Positions 1 to 9,843 of a stretch of 64,000 nt of DNA are shown here, one piece after another. Position 1 is the first letter of the stretch; each line of letters opens with the position of its first letter. The notes under the pieces were generated by a model, which was not told where the DNA came from, made no database searches, and saw nothing but the letters and a program-made list of their open reading frames with translations. Where the stretch lies: positions 43,587-107,586 of the forward strand of contig NZ_JAHWGH010000005.1 of NCBI RefSeq assembly GCF_019334305.1, written 5' to 3'. Position numbers and translations under genes: made by a program. Source of the stretch: Rossellomorea orangium (GTDB lineage Bacteria > Bacillota > Bacilli > Bacillales > Bacillaceae_B).

Positions 1-1321
1 CTGATTCAATGGCTGCTTCTTTTAAGGTGGATCCATTTAGGTGGGCCTTTTTCGCAATCTCGGCTGCCTTTTCATATCCGATGTGTGGATTTAAAGCCGT
101 CACAAGCATCAATGATCGTTGCACAAAGTCTTCAATCACCTCAGTATTAGCTTCAAGCCCCTTCACACATTTATCATTAAAGGATTTGATTCCATCGGTG
201 AGAAGGCGGACGGATTGAAGCATATTATAAATGATAACCGGTTTGAACACATTCAATTCAAAGTTTCCCTGGCTGGCTGCAAATCCGATTGCTGCATCGT
301 TTCCGAAGACCTGCGTCGCAACCATCGTCACGGCCTCACTTTGTGTAGGATTCACTTTCCCGGGCATGATGGAACTTCCCGGTTCATTAGCAGGGATCGA
401 GAGTTCTCCGATACCGCTTCGGGGACCGCTAGAAAGCCACCTGACATCGTTGGCCACTTTCATTAAATCTGCGGCTAACGCCTTAACCGCACCATGTACG
501 TACACCATTTCATCATGGGATGTCAGGGCGTGAAACTTATTGTCAGAGGAAACGAACTTGATCCCAGTCTGGACTTCCAATTGTTTCGCAACCTTGTCAC
601 CGAACGTGGGATCTGCATTGATACCTGTTCCTACGGCTGTTCCTCCGATGGCCAAGTTGACTAGACGCTGTACCCCTTCTCTAGTCATACTATAGGATTT
701 TTCCATCATGGAGCGCCATCCGCTGATTTCCTGACCCAGTGTCAAAGGAGTGGCATCCTGAAGATGCGTGCGTCCGATCTTTATTATGTCCTTGAATACA
801 TGTTCTTTATCTTTCAGTGTTGCAATGAATTCCTGAAGTACAGGAAACAGCTTTGACTCGATTTCCTGAAAAGCCGCAATGTGCATAGCAGTCGGAAACG
901 TATCATTGGAACTTTGGGACATGTTTACATCATCATTAGGGTGGACCAACTCACCTGAACCATTCTCGGCCAGAATTTCATTGGCACGATAGGCAACCAC
1001 TTCATTTACATTCATATTGGATTGTGTTCCGCTCCCCGTTTGCCAGACAACCAAAGGGAAATGTGTGTCCCACGTCCCATCAAGGATTTCGTCGCAAGCC
1101 TGCCCGATTGCCTTCATTTTGTCTTCAGACAGCTTTCCGAGTGAATGATTGACCACTGCAGCCGCTTTCTTCAGCTGTGCGAAGGCATATGTAACTTCGA
1201 TGGGCATCTTTTCAGTTCCAATTTGGAAATTCTCTTTGCTACGCTGGGTCTGGGCACCCCAATATTTTTCTTTCGGCACCTTCATTTCTCCTATTGTGTC
1301 ACGCTCTATACGATATTCCAT
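1..1321 (-). CDS. fumC: Class II fumarate hydratase, N-terminal 440 residues (cut by window start)
   Basis: Hydrates fumarate to malate in the TCA cycle as a soluble homotetramer. The minus strand reads continuously from an ATG at 1321, preceded by GGGAGG at good spacing, to the window edge. Visible landmarks of the fumarase/aspartase superfamily are the [14 protein letters not shown] stretch near residue 100, the [14 protein letters not shown] region, and the signature loop [11 protein letters not shown] near residue 315. The family is about 460 residues, so only some 20 C-terminal residues lie outside. It is cofactor-free class II, not the iron-sulfur class I enzyme. It is followed upstream by a repeat-bearing gap and is probably monocistronic. 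Confidence 0.95.
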   Translation of the reverse strand, partial: MEYRIERDTIGEMKVPKEKYWGAQTQRSKENFQIGTEKMPIEVTYAFAQLKKAAAVVNHSLGKLSEDKMKAIGQACDEILDGTWDTHFPLVVWQTGSGTQSNMNVNEVVAYRANEILAENGSGELVHPNDDVNMSQSSNDTFPTAMHIAAFQEIESKLFPVLQEFIATLKDKEHVFKDIIKIGRTHLQDATPLTLGQEISGWRSMMEKSYSMTREGVQRLVNLAIGGTAVGTGINADPTFGDKVAKQLEVQTGIKFVSSDNKFHALTSHDEMVYVHGAVKALAADLMKVANDVRWLSSGPRSGIGELSIPANEPGSSIMPGKVNPTQSEAVTMVATQVFGNDAAIGFAASQGNFELNVFKPVIIYNMLQSVRLLTDGIKSFNDKCVKGLEANTEVIEDFVQRSLMLVTALNPHIGYEKAAEIAKKAHLNGSTLKEAAIES

Positions 1322-1535
1322 GCTCATTCCTCCCTTAAAAAGTATTGTCTACTTCCATATTTCCACTAAATCGTTTCATCTAACCTTTTTCTGAAAAGTT
1401 TATTAGCTACATTTGACTTTATTCACAACTAAATTAACTAATTCAACTGTTAGGGAACTTGGAATCTGCCTTTTGAATGGCAGTGAGAAAGAATGAGCGT
1501 ACGTATTAACATGGAATAAAGAAAATTCGACACCA

Positions 1536-1626
1536 CGGCACGATTATCCGAGATCTCGCATGAAAAACTTACTTCTCGCACGATTATATCTAGTCTCGCA
1601 CGATCCCCCTAAAATCCCGCATGATT
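1536..1626. repeat. Array of five CTCGCACGATTAT-type short repeats, period about 20 bp
   Basis: Variants of the core CTCGCACGATTAT begin near 1536, 1555, 1575, 1595 and 1616, giving a spacing of 19-21 bp. The core is conserved but the filler between cores differs. Similar C-T-pyrimidine-G-pyrimidine-purine-C cores with 21 bp spacing occur at 50492-50568. The unit is too short and degenerate for CRISPR. Its role is unknown. Confidence 0.7.
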
Positions 1627-1801
1627 ATCATGAAGATGGTGTTCAAATGTTAAAATCTACTCTACTCTTGACCCTGTACTCCTTTCAAACATGCTTATCC
1701 AGCTAAAACAGACAAACTAAAGGGCAAATCGCTTGAATGGTGAGAAATATAAAAGCTAGTGTACCTTTCCTTCGCTTTATTGATAATGAGTTCCAGCATA
1801 T

Positions 1802-1835
1802 AAAAAAGATGAATGGGCACATTCCCCATCCATCT
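1802..1835 (-). terminator. Rho-independent terminator of tcyABC
   Basis: An 11-bp stem with one mismatch (1807-1817 with 1825-1835) is followed on the minus strand by six T residues, just after the tcyC stop. Confidence 0.85.
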
Positions 1836-1844
1836 CTATCAAGA

Positions 1845-2579
1845 CTACTGTATTAAGTTCAAGAATTGTTTCGTCCGTTCATTCTTCGGGTTCTCGAAAA
1901 CTTGTTCAGGTGAACCTTCTTCCACGATGTAGCCGCCATCCATAAAGATCACTTTATCGGCTGCTTCTTTCGCGAATCTCATTTCGTGAGTGACAACCAC
2001 CATGGTCATCCCTTCTTCGGCAAGATCTTTCATTACCTTGAGGACCTCTCCCACAAGTTCGGGATCGAGTGCGGACGTCGGCTCATCGAAGAGCATCACT
2101 TCAGGCTCGATGGCAAGGGCTCTTGCTATCCCCACCCTTTGCTGTTGACCACCTGAAAGTTGGAATGGATAATAATCAATCTTATCACCAAGACCGACTT
2201 TTTCGAGCAGTTTGATGGCCTTTTCGCGTATCTCTGATTTTTTTCGTTTCTGTACAACGGTCGGTCCTTCCATGACGTTTTCGAGTGCAGTCATGTGAGG
2301 GAACAGATTATAGTTCTGAAATACCATCCCTGTTTTTCTTCTTAGTGAGATAAGCTCCTGCTTGGATACCTTATTATTGAAATCAACGGTGGAACCACCT
2401 ATCGAAACAGTACCGTCATTCGGGATTTCAAGGGCATTTAAGCAGCGGAGGAACGTTGTCTTTCCTGAACCAGAAGGACCGATCAGGACGATGACCTGTC
2501 CTTTTTCGACTTCTACATTCATTCCTTTTAATACTTCTAACTGATCAAATCGTTTTGTTAATCCTTTAATGGAAATCAT
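1845..2579 (-). CDS. tcyC: Cystine ABC transporter ATP-binding protein TcyC
   Basis: Cytoplasmic ATPase that powers uptake of L-cystine through TcyB. Of about 244 residues, the Walker A motif GPSGSGKTT is near residue 35, the signature [15 protein letters not shown] near 140, Walker [13 protein letters not shown] follows, and the switch histidine is in [10 protein letters not shown]. This is the polar amino acid transporter (GlnQ/HisP) subfamily. The ATG at 2579 is chosen because AAAAGGAG lies 7 nt upstream; a TTG two codons earlier is possible. Last gene of the operon, 18 bp after tcyB. The substrate assignment rests on the binding protein. Confidence 0.87.
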   Translation of the reverse strand: MISIKGLTKRFDQLEVLKGMNVEVEKGQVIVLIGPSGSGKTTFLRCLNALEIPNDGTVSIGGSTVDFNNKVSKQELISLRRKTGMVFQNYNLFPHMTALENVMEGPTVVQKRKKSEIREKAIKLLEKVGLGDKIDYYPFQLSGGQQQRVGIARALAIEPEVMLFDEPTSALDPELVGEVLKVMKDLAEEGMTMVVVTHEMRFAKEAADKVIFMDGGYIVEEGSPEQVFENPKNERTKQFLNLIQ

Positions 2580-2597
2580 GTTCAATCTCCTTTTATT

Positions 2598-3293
2598 TTA
2601 CTTGGCAATGTACCGATCCAGTCGGTTCTCTATACGACCTTGTATAATGGATAAAATAAAGCAGATGACCCAGTAAAGCAGCGCTGCTTCCATGTACATA
2701 AGTAAAAACTCATAGTTGGTAGCCGCAATTTCCTGTGCCTTCCTGAACATTTCCGTCACTAGAATCAAGGAAGCAAGTGACGTATCCTTCACCAGACTGA
2801 TGAAAGAATTTGATAACGGAGGAATGGATACCCTTGTTGCCTGCGGCAGGATGATTCTCTTTAAGGCTTGAGAATACGTCATGCCGATGGAATAGCCGGC
2901 TTCCCATTGTCCTTTCGGAATCGATTGAATCGCGGCACGGACGATTTCTGACGAATAAGCACCTTTATTTAATGTGAAAGCGATGATGGCAGAAGGGAAC
3001 GGATCAAACTTGATCCCCAGAGTAGGTAACCCATAGAAAATGATAAATAACTGAACGAGTAAAGGGGTTCCTCTTATAGCAGAAACATAAAACCTTGCAA
3101 TCCCCCGTAAAATTGAAATATTCGACAGGCGGGCAAGGGCAGTCAGAACAGCCAGGATCATCCCTAAAGCAAATGAAATGAGCGTTAGAGGTATAGAATA
3201 ATACAAAGCCCCCTCTAACATTGGAAGCAGGGAGCTCTGTAAAATATCAATCATTGCTTGAGGATCCTGGTAAATACTACTTAGGAGATACAT
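2598..3293 (-). CDS. tcyB: Cystine ABC transporter permease TcyB
   Basis: Inner-membrane subunit of a polar amino acid ABC importer. It has about five hydrophobic segments, the His/Glu/Gln-type permease stretch [10 protein letters not shown] near residue 75, and a coupling-helix (EAA) loop around [16 protein letters not shown]. The start at 3293 overlaps the tcyA end by 17 bp and has GGAG only 3 nt away. A second ATG at 3254 (13 codons later) has a weaker but better spaced AGGA and would give the usual family N-terminus, so the exact start is open. Translational coupling with tcyA is likely. Confidence 0.85.
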   Translation of the reverse strand: MYLLSSIYQDPQAMIDILQSSLLPMLEGALYYSIPLTLISFALGMILAVLTALARLSNISILRGIARFYVSAIRGTPLLVQLFIIFYGLPTLGIKFDPFPSAIIAFTLNKGAYSSEIVRAAIQSIPKGQWEAGYSIGMTYSQALKRIILPQATRVSIPPLSNSFISLVKDTSLASLILVTEMFRKAQEIAATNYEFLLMYMEAALLYWVICFILSIIQGRIENRLDRYIAK

Positions 3294-4098
3294 CTTCTCC
3301 GAACCACTTATCAGAGATCTCTTTGTACGTACCGTCTTCCATCATTTCCTCTAACGCTTTATTCACTTCTTCTACCAGCTTGTCGTTGCCTTTACGGAAC
3401 ATCAAACCACTTTGACCGGCGTCTTCAGCTTCTGCGGCAATTTTTACATTTGCATTCGGCTGTTTCTTCAGGTAATCAAGGATTGAAATCTTATCGTTCA
3501 CTGTTACATCCACTCGGCCTTGCTCAAGTAATTGGATGGATTGTGATAGACCTTCCACCCCTTGAATTTTCGCACCATTTTTTTCAGCGATATCGCGGTA
3601 GTTACTAGTCAGGGATTGGGCAGATGTCAATCCTTTGATGTCCTCAAATGAAGTAACATCTTTGTTATCTTTTGATACAACAACTACTGCACTTGATTCA
3701 ATATATGGTTTAGAGAAATCATATTTCTTCTCGCGGTCTTCACGGATCCCTACCTGGTTTGCAATCATATCAAAGCGTTTGGAGTTCAACCCTTCAAACA
3801 TTGCATCCCATTGTGTTTCCTGGAATTTCGCTTCCACACCAAGGCGCTTCGCTACCTCACGAGCAATTTCCACGTCAAAACCTGTCAGCTTTCCAGCTTC
3901 GTCATGGAATGTGAAAGGAGGGTATGTACCTTCCGTCCCGACGAGTAATTCGCCGTCTTCCTTCACTTTATCGTAAAGAGATGTTTTCCCATCATTCGAA
4001 TCACCGTTAGATTCTTCTTTATCTTTAGATTGACCACATGCAGCTAATACCATGGATAAGGCGATTAGCATGATGATGGATAATTTCCACTTTTTCAT
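3277..4098 (-). CDS. tcyA: Cystine-binding lipoprotein TcyA
   Basis: Substrate-binding lipoprotein of the importer, anchored outside the membrane. The N-terminus is a signal peptide with lipobox LAAC (lipidated Cys at about residue 21), followed by a charged, serine-rich linker. The SBP family 3 fold begins at [14 protein letters not shown] and includes [28 protein letters not shown] and the C-terminal KWFGEDVS, which I recognise from B. subtilis TcyA (YckK). First gene of tcyABC. Cystine is the best guess for substrate; other sulfur amino acids cannot be excluded from sequence. Confidence 0.86.
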   Translation of the reverse strand: MKKWKLSIIMLIALSMVLAACGQSKDKEESNGDSNDGKTSLYDKVKEDGELLVGTEGTYPPFTFHDEAGKLTGFDVEIAREVAKRLGVEAKFQETQWDAMFEGLNSKRFDMIANQVGIREDREKKYDFSKPYIESSAVVVVSKDNKDVTSFEDIKGLTSAQSLTSNYRDIAEKNGAKIQGVEGLSQSIQLLEQGRVDVTVNDKISILDYLKKQPNANVKIAAEAEDAGQSGLMFRKGNDKLVEEVNKALEEMMEDGTYKEISDKWFGEDVSPK

Positions 4099-4146
4099 CG
4101 TAAAACCCCCACTATTCTTATCGGATTTAAATTTGTTACGATTGTC

Positions 4147-4175
4147 ATCATAAAACGTTATGGGAAATAAGTCAA
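4147..4175 (-). promoter_or_regulatory. Sigma-A-type promoter of tcyABC
   Basis: On the minus strand TTGACT (4175-4170) is followed after 17 nt by TATGAT (4152-4147), 49 nt upstream of the tcyA start. No CymR-type palindrome or S-box was seen. Confidence 0.6.
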
Positions 4176-4300
4176 TATAAAAGTTTCATTTCGAGATTTT
4201 TTCATCTCGTTATCTAGTATGTAACTCTGAATCCATTATCATGTAAAATCCCTCAATATAAGATACACTATCTTTTAGAAGGAAACGGGAGGTCATGATG

Positions 4301-4909
4301 ATGAAAATTGCGTTATTCGGGAGTACGGGCCGGGTTGGTTCCGTAGTCCTTCAACAAGCATTGGCTAAGCATGATATAAATCGTTTAGTCCGGAAGAACA
4401 GTTTGGAACACGTGAAAGGAATACAAATGATAGGGGATGTACTGAACGAAGAAGACGTGATGAGGACCGTAGAAGGAACGGATGCTGTGATCAGCTGCCT
4501 GAATACAGATAAAAATGATACGCTTTCAAGAAGTATGCCGATTCTATTAAAAGCCATGAGGCATCATGGCTTAAAACGGATCATTACTTGTGGTACAGCA
4601 GGTATCCTCCAGTCTCGATACGATTCAACCCTTTACCGCTTTCAATCAAGTGAATCAAAAAGGAGGAGCACAGTTGCTGCAGAGGACCACCTGAGAGCCT
4701 TTTTAATGCTGCAGGCATCAGAGATGGATTGGACGGTCGTTTGTCCCACCTATTTACCAGATGGTGTGAGACTGGGGAATTACAGGACGGAAAAGGACGT
4801 TCTGCCTGAAGGCGGCAAAAGCATTTCCATGTTCGACACAGGAGATTTCATCTTTAAACAACTTGAGGACGACTCCTATATTAGGAGCCGGGTCGGTATC
4901 TCATATTGA
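4301..4909 (+). CDS. NAD(P)H-binding SDR-like (NmrA-type) protein
   Basis: A protein of about 202 residues with an N-terminal Rossmann motif ALFGSTGRVGS (GxxGxxG class), acidic DVLNEEDV region and the stretch ITCGTAGIL, typical of atypical short-chain dehydrogenases such as the NmrA/HIM1 group. It lacks an obvious YxxxK pair, so it may bind NAD(P) or FAD without classical dehydrogenase chemistry. Two ATGs at 4295 and 4298 precede the chosen ATG at 4301, which has GGGAGG at the best distance. It is a single gene between divergent tcyA and a convergent operon. Function unknown. Confidence 0.75.
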   Translation: MKIALFGSTGRVGSVVLQQALAKHDINRLVRKNSLEHVKGIQMIGDVLNEEDVMRTVEGTDAVISCLNTDKNDTLSRSMPILLKAMRHHGLKRIITCGTAGILQSRYDSTLYRFQSSESKRRSTVAAEDHLRAFLMLQASEMDWTVVCPTYLPDGVRLGNYRTEKDVLPEGGKSISMFDTGDFIFKQLEDDSYIRSRVGISY

Positions 4910-4918
4910 ACACTAAAA

Positions 4919-4943
4919 AACGGGACTGAAAATCAGTCCCGTT
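4919..4943. terminator. Bidirectional terminator
   Basis: An 11-bp perfect stem (4919-4929 with 4933-4943) with a 3-nt loop lies between convergent genes and has A residues on the left. It probably serves both. Confidence 0.85.
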
Positions 4944-4949
4944 TCTCCG

Positions 4950-5444
4950 TTATTTGAATATGGTAGAAATGATCTCGTCCGTGGTCATCCCACTTTCGAC
5001 TTCGAATGTACCTGGGCGCAAGTCGTTTTCAACACCCCGGTTTTCGACTTCTTTGTAAAAATCCAAACCGCTCTTAATGATGTTCGCCTTCTCCAGGGCA
5101 TTTCCGACATCGATGCTTGTCATACCTGTAGAAACCGTTAGCATCGTTTTGTATATCACCTTACCGTCGGTGTTATCTTCTTTCTTCTCTGCTGTCTTGT
5201 CTTCCTTCTTTTCGTTCATGGCTTGAAGCTGCTTCTTCCACTGATCTTCTGTATGTATGACATAGCCCTTTGAAGTCAAATTCTTTACCATGTCGTCCTC
5301 TGACAGCTTTTCTACTTTGGCAGATTCAACTTTGCCTGTACTTTTTGCTTCTGATGGACCGAACAGATAAACAGCCCCGATCAAAGAGGTTGATATTAAG
5401 ATCCCTGCAGCAAAACTTCGCAATGTATTCGATGTCACTGTCAT
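4950..5444 (-). CDS. Membrane-anchored protein with an MltG/YceG N-domain-like C-terminus
   Basis: A 164-residue protein with one N-terminal membrane helix (residues about 8-28), a charged Lys/Glu-rich linker, and a C-terminal 60 residues (from TVSTGMTSIDVGNALEK to the end) resembling the LysM-like N-terminal subdomain of the endolytic transglycosylase MltG: pattern G-x-x-x-x-x-V-G-x-x-L-x-x-x-x-I-I-x-S, then R-P-G-T-F-E. The catalytic MltG domain is absent, so it is not expected to cleave glycan. It shares an ATGA overlap with the upstream gene, so the two are translationally coupled. A cell-wall-related role is inference. Confidence 0.65.
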   Translation of the reverse strand: MTVTSNTLRSFAAGILISTSLIGAVYLFGPSEAKSTGKVESAKVEKLSEDDMVKNLTSKGYVIHTEDQWKKQLQAMNEKKEDKTAEKKEDNTDGKVIYKTMLTVSTGMTSIDVGNALEKANIIKSGLDFYKEVENRGVENDLRPGTFEVESGMTTDEIISTIFK

Positions 5445-5821
5445 TGTGCCACTAAGCCCCTTTCACCTTTTTGAACCGTGAAAGGCAAGAGCATTTGCTC
5501 AACTTCTATGGGCTTAAGCTTTGTTTTACCTGCTATACTTTCAATGGAGTAGCCTCTCTTATACAAATCAAGCATTTCACGAAGCATCTCACGTTCTTCT
5601 GATTCAGCAGGTACAGCCCCTGCCTGCTGAGCAGTGATTTCTGCATCCAGTTGAATATTTCTTAATTGCATTTCCAGTTCATGCACCTCATTCAAAACAT
5701 TGATTGATACATGCTCTATCTGTTGCTCAAGCTTTGAGTTTGTTTGTGTCGTTTTAATAAACGATAAAATGAGCAGCACAACTGCTGACCCAAATAAAAT
5801 GGCGATTGCCCATCCCATCAT
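5441..5821 (-). CDS. Small membrane protein with coiled coil and HTH-like tail
   Basis: A 126-residue protein: one N-terminal transmembrane helix (residues 3-22), a long helical region likely to be a coiled coil (25-65), then a C-terminal segment MLDLYKRGYSIESIAGKTKLKPIEVEQML that reads like a resolvase/sigma-type helix-turn-helix. The layout is similar to SwrB/DUF6115-type proteins, but I cannot assign it firmly. The GGAGGAT ribosome site fixes the start at the first or second ATG. First gene of a two-gene operon with the MltG-like protein. Confidence 0.6.
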   Translation of the reverse strand: MMGWAIAILFGSAVVLLILSFIKTTQTNSKLEQQIEHVSINVLNEVHELEMQLRNIQLDAEITAQQAGAVPAESEEREMLREMLDLYKRGYSIESIAGKTKLKPIEVEQMLLPFTVQKGERGLVAQ

Positions 5822-6003
5822 AGGATCCTCCCTTTATGAAACTTTTTTATCAATTAAATTATACATTGATAACGGCGAAATTTCGATTTAAAACGACAAA
5901 ATACCACGAAAGTCCTGTTTTCTTAACAGGAAATTGTATTTATGGTGGAATGACAGAGTCCATTTGGTTCGTTTAAGGATCTATTTCAAACCAAAAAAGA
6001 AAA

Positions 6004-6028
6004 GCATCCGACTCCCATCGTCAGATGC
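6004..6028 (-). terminator. Terminator of bmrCD
   Basis: A 9-bp stem with one mismatch (6004-6012 with 6020-6028) is followed on the minus strand by TTTTCTTTT, 10 nt after the bmrD stop. Confidence 0.75.
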
Positions 6029-6038
6029 CTTCCCTCTA

Positions 6039-8057
6039 TTATCCAGCCAGATCCCCTTTCGACCCCTGCTGGAGCTGGTACATTTGATAATAGCGTCCCA
6101 TCCGCTTCATCAATTCGTCATGATTGCCTCGCTCCACAATTTCACCACGATCCAATACAAGGATTTGATCGGCCTCTTTAATCGTAGAGAGTCTGTGAGC
6201 AATGATGAAGGTCGTTCTGCCTTTCTTCAAAACCTCCATCGCTTCCTGAATGATCGCTTCGGTCTCTGTATCGATGCTCGAAGTGGCTTCATCCAGGATC
6301 AGGATAGCCGGATTAAACGCAAGTGCCCTGGCGAAAGATATCAGCTGACGTTGACCGGATGATAGCGTACTGCCTTTCTCGATCACCGGCTCATCATACC
6401 CGTTCTCCAGATTCTTGAAGACTTTTTCAGCTCCTACGGCATTGAGTGCCGCCTCCACCTGCTCCCTTGAAATCCTGGGATCGTCTAAACTGACGTTCGA
6501 GGCGATCGTCCCCGTGAACAAGTAAGGATCCTGAAGGACGATTCCCATATGCTCACGAATCGTCTGATAGGGAATGTCGACGATGTCATTTCCATCGATC
6601 AGTATTTTCCCTTCATTGCTATCATAGAAGCGGAATAAAAGATTCATGATCGAGCTTTTCCCTGAACCAGTGTGTCCCACCAAGGCAACGGTTTCCCCTC
6701 TGTTTGCTGTAAACGAAATATCTTTCAGCACATATTCATTTTCCTTATATCCAAAGAAAACATGCTGGAAGCTTACATTTCCTTCGTACCTGCTCATTTT
6801 CTCATCTTCCACTGGAGTTCCAGTCTCTTCCAACAGTTTGAAAACCCGTTCTCCAGCCACCAGTGCCTGTTCGAGGTTTGCAAGCTGATTCACTATACCC
6901 GTCACAGGCTGGAACAATCGGTTGATGTAATCGACAAAGGCATATAGTACGCCGAGCGTGACCACAGACCCCACTCCGATAGATGCGCCTCCGAAATACC
7001 ATATAAATGCCACGAAGGTAATATTCCTTAAAACCCCCACCAGATTATGAGAGGTCATTGAATTTAAGCTTAGTAATTTATTTTGATATTTGAAGTGTGT
7101 TTCATTCAAGTCTTCAAATTCTTCGTTTGTTTTCTTTTCCCTGCTGAATGCCTGAATGATGTTCATACCCTGTATGGATTCATTGATCATGGCATTGATA
7201 TCACTCACTTTCGATCTGATGATGTGATTGTATTTAGACGCATAAATGCGATATAGATACGTCCACAGTACCAGTATCGGAATGAGGATCAAGCAGAGTG
7301 CAGCCAATTTCACATCAAGGATAAATAAAGCAATGTATATCCCGATAATGTAAATCGTACTGGAAAAGAAGGTCGACAGCACTGTCACATACAATTCCCT
7401 GATTGCCTCAGTGTCATTCGTGATCCTGGCGACGACCTTCCCCGCCGGAAGATTATCAAAATAGCGGATCGGCAGCTTCTGGATGTGTTGAAATACATCA
7501 TTTCGCATTTTTTGAATGACACGGTTAGCCGCCTTCTGTAAATAGAAGCGCTGACCATATTGGAAAAAGGAAGAGACGACAAGCAACCCAAAATAAAAGG
7601 CGATCAATTTAATGATCTTTGGGATTTCAGGATTGAAAAATTTTAATAGCTCATCTCCAGTCAGCTTCTCGGCAGGGTAGGTGGCAGTCTTTTCACCTTT
7701 CGCAACCGTCATCTTATCTGATTTAACCGTACGTTCACCATCAAAGGATACGGTGGCCGGAACGAAATAGAACGATCTGCCTACCTGAAGGATGCGGACG
7801 TCTTCTCCTTTCGTCTCTCCTTCCATGAAATATTGTTCACGTTTATACCATTTCCCGTTATAAGGTACAGCATCTTTCCCCTCTACAGTCTCATACCAGG
7901 TGGATTCAATGCCGAGAATATGGTTGTCGATCAATTTTTTTGCAATGAATGGTCCTGCAAGCTCTGCGGCAACTGATACAGTGAGCATCAAAAGGGCAGC
8001 GATAATGATTTTTTTATACATAAGGGCATATTCGGTTAGTTTTCTTCCGACTTTCAT
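6039..8057 (-). CDS. bmrD: Multidrug ABC exporter subunit BmrD-like (YheH)
   Basis: One half of a heterodimeric type IV ABC exporter. At 672 residues it matches the length of B. subtilis BmrD and shows its hallmark, an insertion of roughly 110 extracellular residues between the first two membrane helices (about residues 40-150, rich in Trp, Tyr and Lys). It has six membrane segments followed by the nucleotide-binding domain: Walker A GHTGSGKSS near 465, signature LSSGQRQLISFARAL, and Walker B ILILDEATSSID with the catalytic Glu present. Overlaps bmrC by 4 bp. Expected to expel drugs together with BmrC. Confidence 0.9.
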   Translation of the reverse strand: MKVGRKLTEYALMYKKIIIAALLMLTVSVAAELAGPFIAKKLIDNHILGIESTWYETVEGKDAVPYNGKWYKREQYFMEGETKGEDVRILQVGRSFYFVPATVSFDGERTVKSDKMTVAKGEKTATYPAEKLTGDELLKFFNPEIPKIIKLIAFYFGLLVVSSFFQYGQRFYLQKAANRVIQKMRNDVFQHIQKLPIRYFDNLPAGKVVARITNDTEAIRELYVTVLSTFFSSTIYIIGIYIALFILDVKLAALCLILIPILVLWTYLYRIYASKYNHIIRSKVSDINAMINESIQGMNIIQAFSREKKTNEEFEDLNETHFKYQNKLLSLNSMTSHNLVGVLRNITFVAFIWYFGGASIGVGSVVTLGVLYAFVDYINRLFQPVTGIVNQLANLEQALVAGERVFKLLEETGTPVEDEKMSRYEGNVSFQHVFFGYKENEYVLKDISFTANRGETVALVGHTGSGKSSIMNLLFRFYDSNEGKILIDGNDIVDIPYQTIREHMGIVLQDPYLFTGTIASNVSLDDPRISREQVEAALNAVGAEKVFKNLENGYDEPVIEKGSTLSSGQRQLISFARALAFNPAILILDEATSSIDTETEAIIQEAMEVLKKGRTTFIIAHRLSTIKEADQILVLDRGEIVERGNHDELMKRMGRYYQMYQLQQGSKGDLAG

Positions 8058-9811
8058 GCGCCCACCTCCTCCAGTGAGGAATCTTCAACTTGTTGACGGT
8101 CGAATTGTTCTTTATACCAGCCGCCATTTTCAAGGAGTCGTTCATGAACTCCTTCTTCTACTACTTTCCCATCTTCGAATACGATGATCCAATCCGCATG
8201 CTGTACAGCCGATAGACGGTGAGTGGTAATGATCGTTGTTTTTCCTTCACGTTCTGTTCGAATATTGTCTATGATCTTGGCTTCTGTCTTTGCATCGACA
8301 GCTGATAACGAGTCATCCAGAATCAGGATTTCCGGGTTCTTGATGAGTGCCCTTGCAATGGATATCCGCTGTTTCTGGCCACCTGAAAGAGCTACCCCTT
8401 TTTCTCCTACTAGTGTCTTTAATCCATCAGGGAGCATTTCAAGGTCTTTCTTGAAGTCAGCCAGCTCAATGGCTCTTTCGAGATCACTCTCTTTAGCATC
8501 ATGTCGTCCGAACAGAATATTCTCTCTTACGGTCCTGGAAAAAAGAACATGATCCTGCGGGACATAACCTATCCAATCCCGTACCTGTTGAATACTCAAC
8601 TCACTGATTGGAACCCCCCCGATGGAGAGGGTTCCTTTCCCCGCCGGATATTCTCTCAGAAGCTGCTTAATGAACGTCGTTTTCCCGCTTCCGGTCTTTC
8701 CGACTATTCCAAGGGTACCACCCTTGGCGATATTCACATTGATATCGGTCAGATTCAGAACCTGTGAAGAAGGGTACTTAAAGTCCACTTCCTTAAATCC
8801 GATCTGTTCAGGCGAGTCCATCCATTTTGGGTCTTCTGAATCCCGTACATCCTGCACATAATCAAGTGTCTCCTGAACCCGGTCAAGCGAGGCATTCCCC
8901 CGTTGCATGACATTGATCAATTCTCCGATCGCAAACATCGGCCAGATCAGCATCCCGAGATACACATTGAACGAGACCAGCTCACCCAGGGTGATCGTCT
9001 GATGGAAGACAAGATAAGCGCCGTAGCCAAGGCCGATTAAATAACTCAATCCTACCAGGACTTTGATGGTCGGTTCGAAAAGAGAATCGATCCTTGCCAC
9101 CGCTATATTTTTGTTGAACACGTCTTCCGTCATATCGGAGAACCGCTTCTCATCAGCCCTTTCCTGTACATACGCCCGGATCACCCGCACACCTGCAATC
9201 GACTCGAGAACTTTGTCATTCAAGTCCCCGAATGAATCCTGGGCATCTGTGAACCGTTTATGAATCCTGGCCCCATATACCTTCATTAACAACGCCATGA
9301 TCGGCAAAGGTATAATGGCTGCTATCGTAAGTTTCCAACTAATCAGGAACCCCATAGTAAACAGGATCGTTAACATAAACACGCTTGAATCGATCAAGGT
9401 CAGAACCCCGAAGCCCGCCGTAACGGAGATGGCCTTCAAATCATTGGTTGCCCTCGCCATTAAATCCCCTGTACGATTCTTCTCGAAGAATGTAGGCGTC
9501 ATTTTCAACAGATGTCCCATGAACTTGCTGCGAAGTTTCCTCTCTACAAGGAAGGCGCCACCAAATAGTTGATACATCCATACATAGGTCATTCCGTAAG
9601 ATATCAGGGCGATGCCTGCTATCATCCAGAGATACTTGCCCACCACACTCCAAGTCATGTCACCGAGGTGTATGTCATCGATGGCATTGCCCACAAGCTT
9701 TGGAGGCATAACATCCAGGATTCCGACAATCGTCAATAGGACGATCGCCACTGTATACCTCTTCCAATTTTCAATAAAAAACCATGATAATTTCTTAAAA
9801 ATACTAAACAT
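8054..9811 (-). CDS. bmrC: Multidrug ABC exporter subunit BmrC-like (YheI)
   Basis: Partner of BmrD, 585 residues, the same length as B. subtilis BmrC. Six membrane helices, then Walker A GKTGSGKTT near residue 365, signature LSGGQKQRISIARAL, and a Walker B of ILILDDSLSAVD. The residue after the Walker B Asp is Asp rather than the catalytic Glu, so this subunit supplies the degenerate ATP site typical of heterodimeric exporters. The start at 9811 has GGGGGAGG 9 nt upstream. Preceded by a regulatory leader (9844-10285) that points to drug-induced expression. Confidence 0.92.
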   Translation of the reverse strand: MFSIFKKLSWFFIENWKRYTVAIVLLTIVGILDVMPPKLVGNAIDDIHLGDMTWSVVGKYLWMIAGIALISYGMTYVWMYQLFGGAFLVERKLRSKFMGHLLKMTPTFFEKNRTGDLMARATNDLKAISVTAGFGVLTLIDSSVFMLTILFTMGFLISWKLTIAAIIPLPIMALLMKVYGARIHKRFTDAQDSFGDLNDKVLESIAGVRVIRAYVQERADEKRFSDMTEDVFNKNIAVARIDSLFEPTIKVLVGLSYLIGLGYGAYLVFHQTITLGELVSFNVYLGMLIWPMFAIGELINVMQRGNASLDRVQETLDYVQDVRDSEDPKWMDSPEQIGFKEVDFKYPSSQVLNLTDINVNIAKGGTLGIVGKTGSGKTTFIKQLLREYPAGKGTLSIGGVPISELSIQQVRDWIGYVPQDHVLFSRTVRENILFGRHDAKESDLERAIELADFKKDLEMLPDGLKTLVGEKGVALSGGQKQRISIARALIKNPEILILDDSLSAVDAKTEAKIIDNIRTEREGKTTIITTHRLSAVQHADWIIVFEDGKVVEEGVHERLLENGGWYKEQFDRQQVEDSSLEEVGA

Positions 9812-9843
9812 TTCAGCCTACCTCCCCCATATTGTTTTCTTTA

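Larger units (their letters stand above)
1322..1844. other. Gene-free stretch with short periodic repeats
   Basis: No reading frame with a ribosome binding site was found on either strand. The stretch holds the fumC upstream region (1322-1450), an array of short repeats (1536-1626) and the tcyC terminator (1802-1835). The rest is AT-rich without recognisable structure. Confidence 0.7.

Noticed and set aside
9..1394. Several plus-strand frames over fumC
   Set aside because: They are antisense to a full-length conserved enzyme and lack ribosome sites or similarity.
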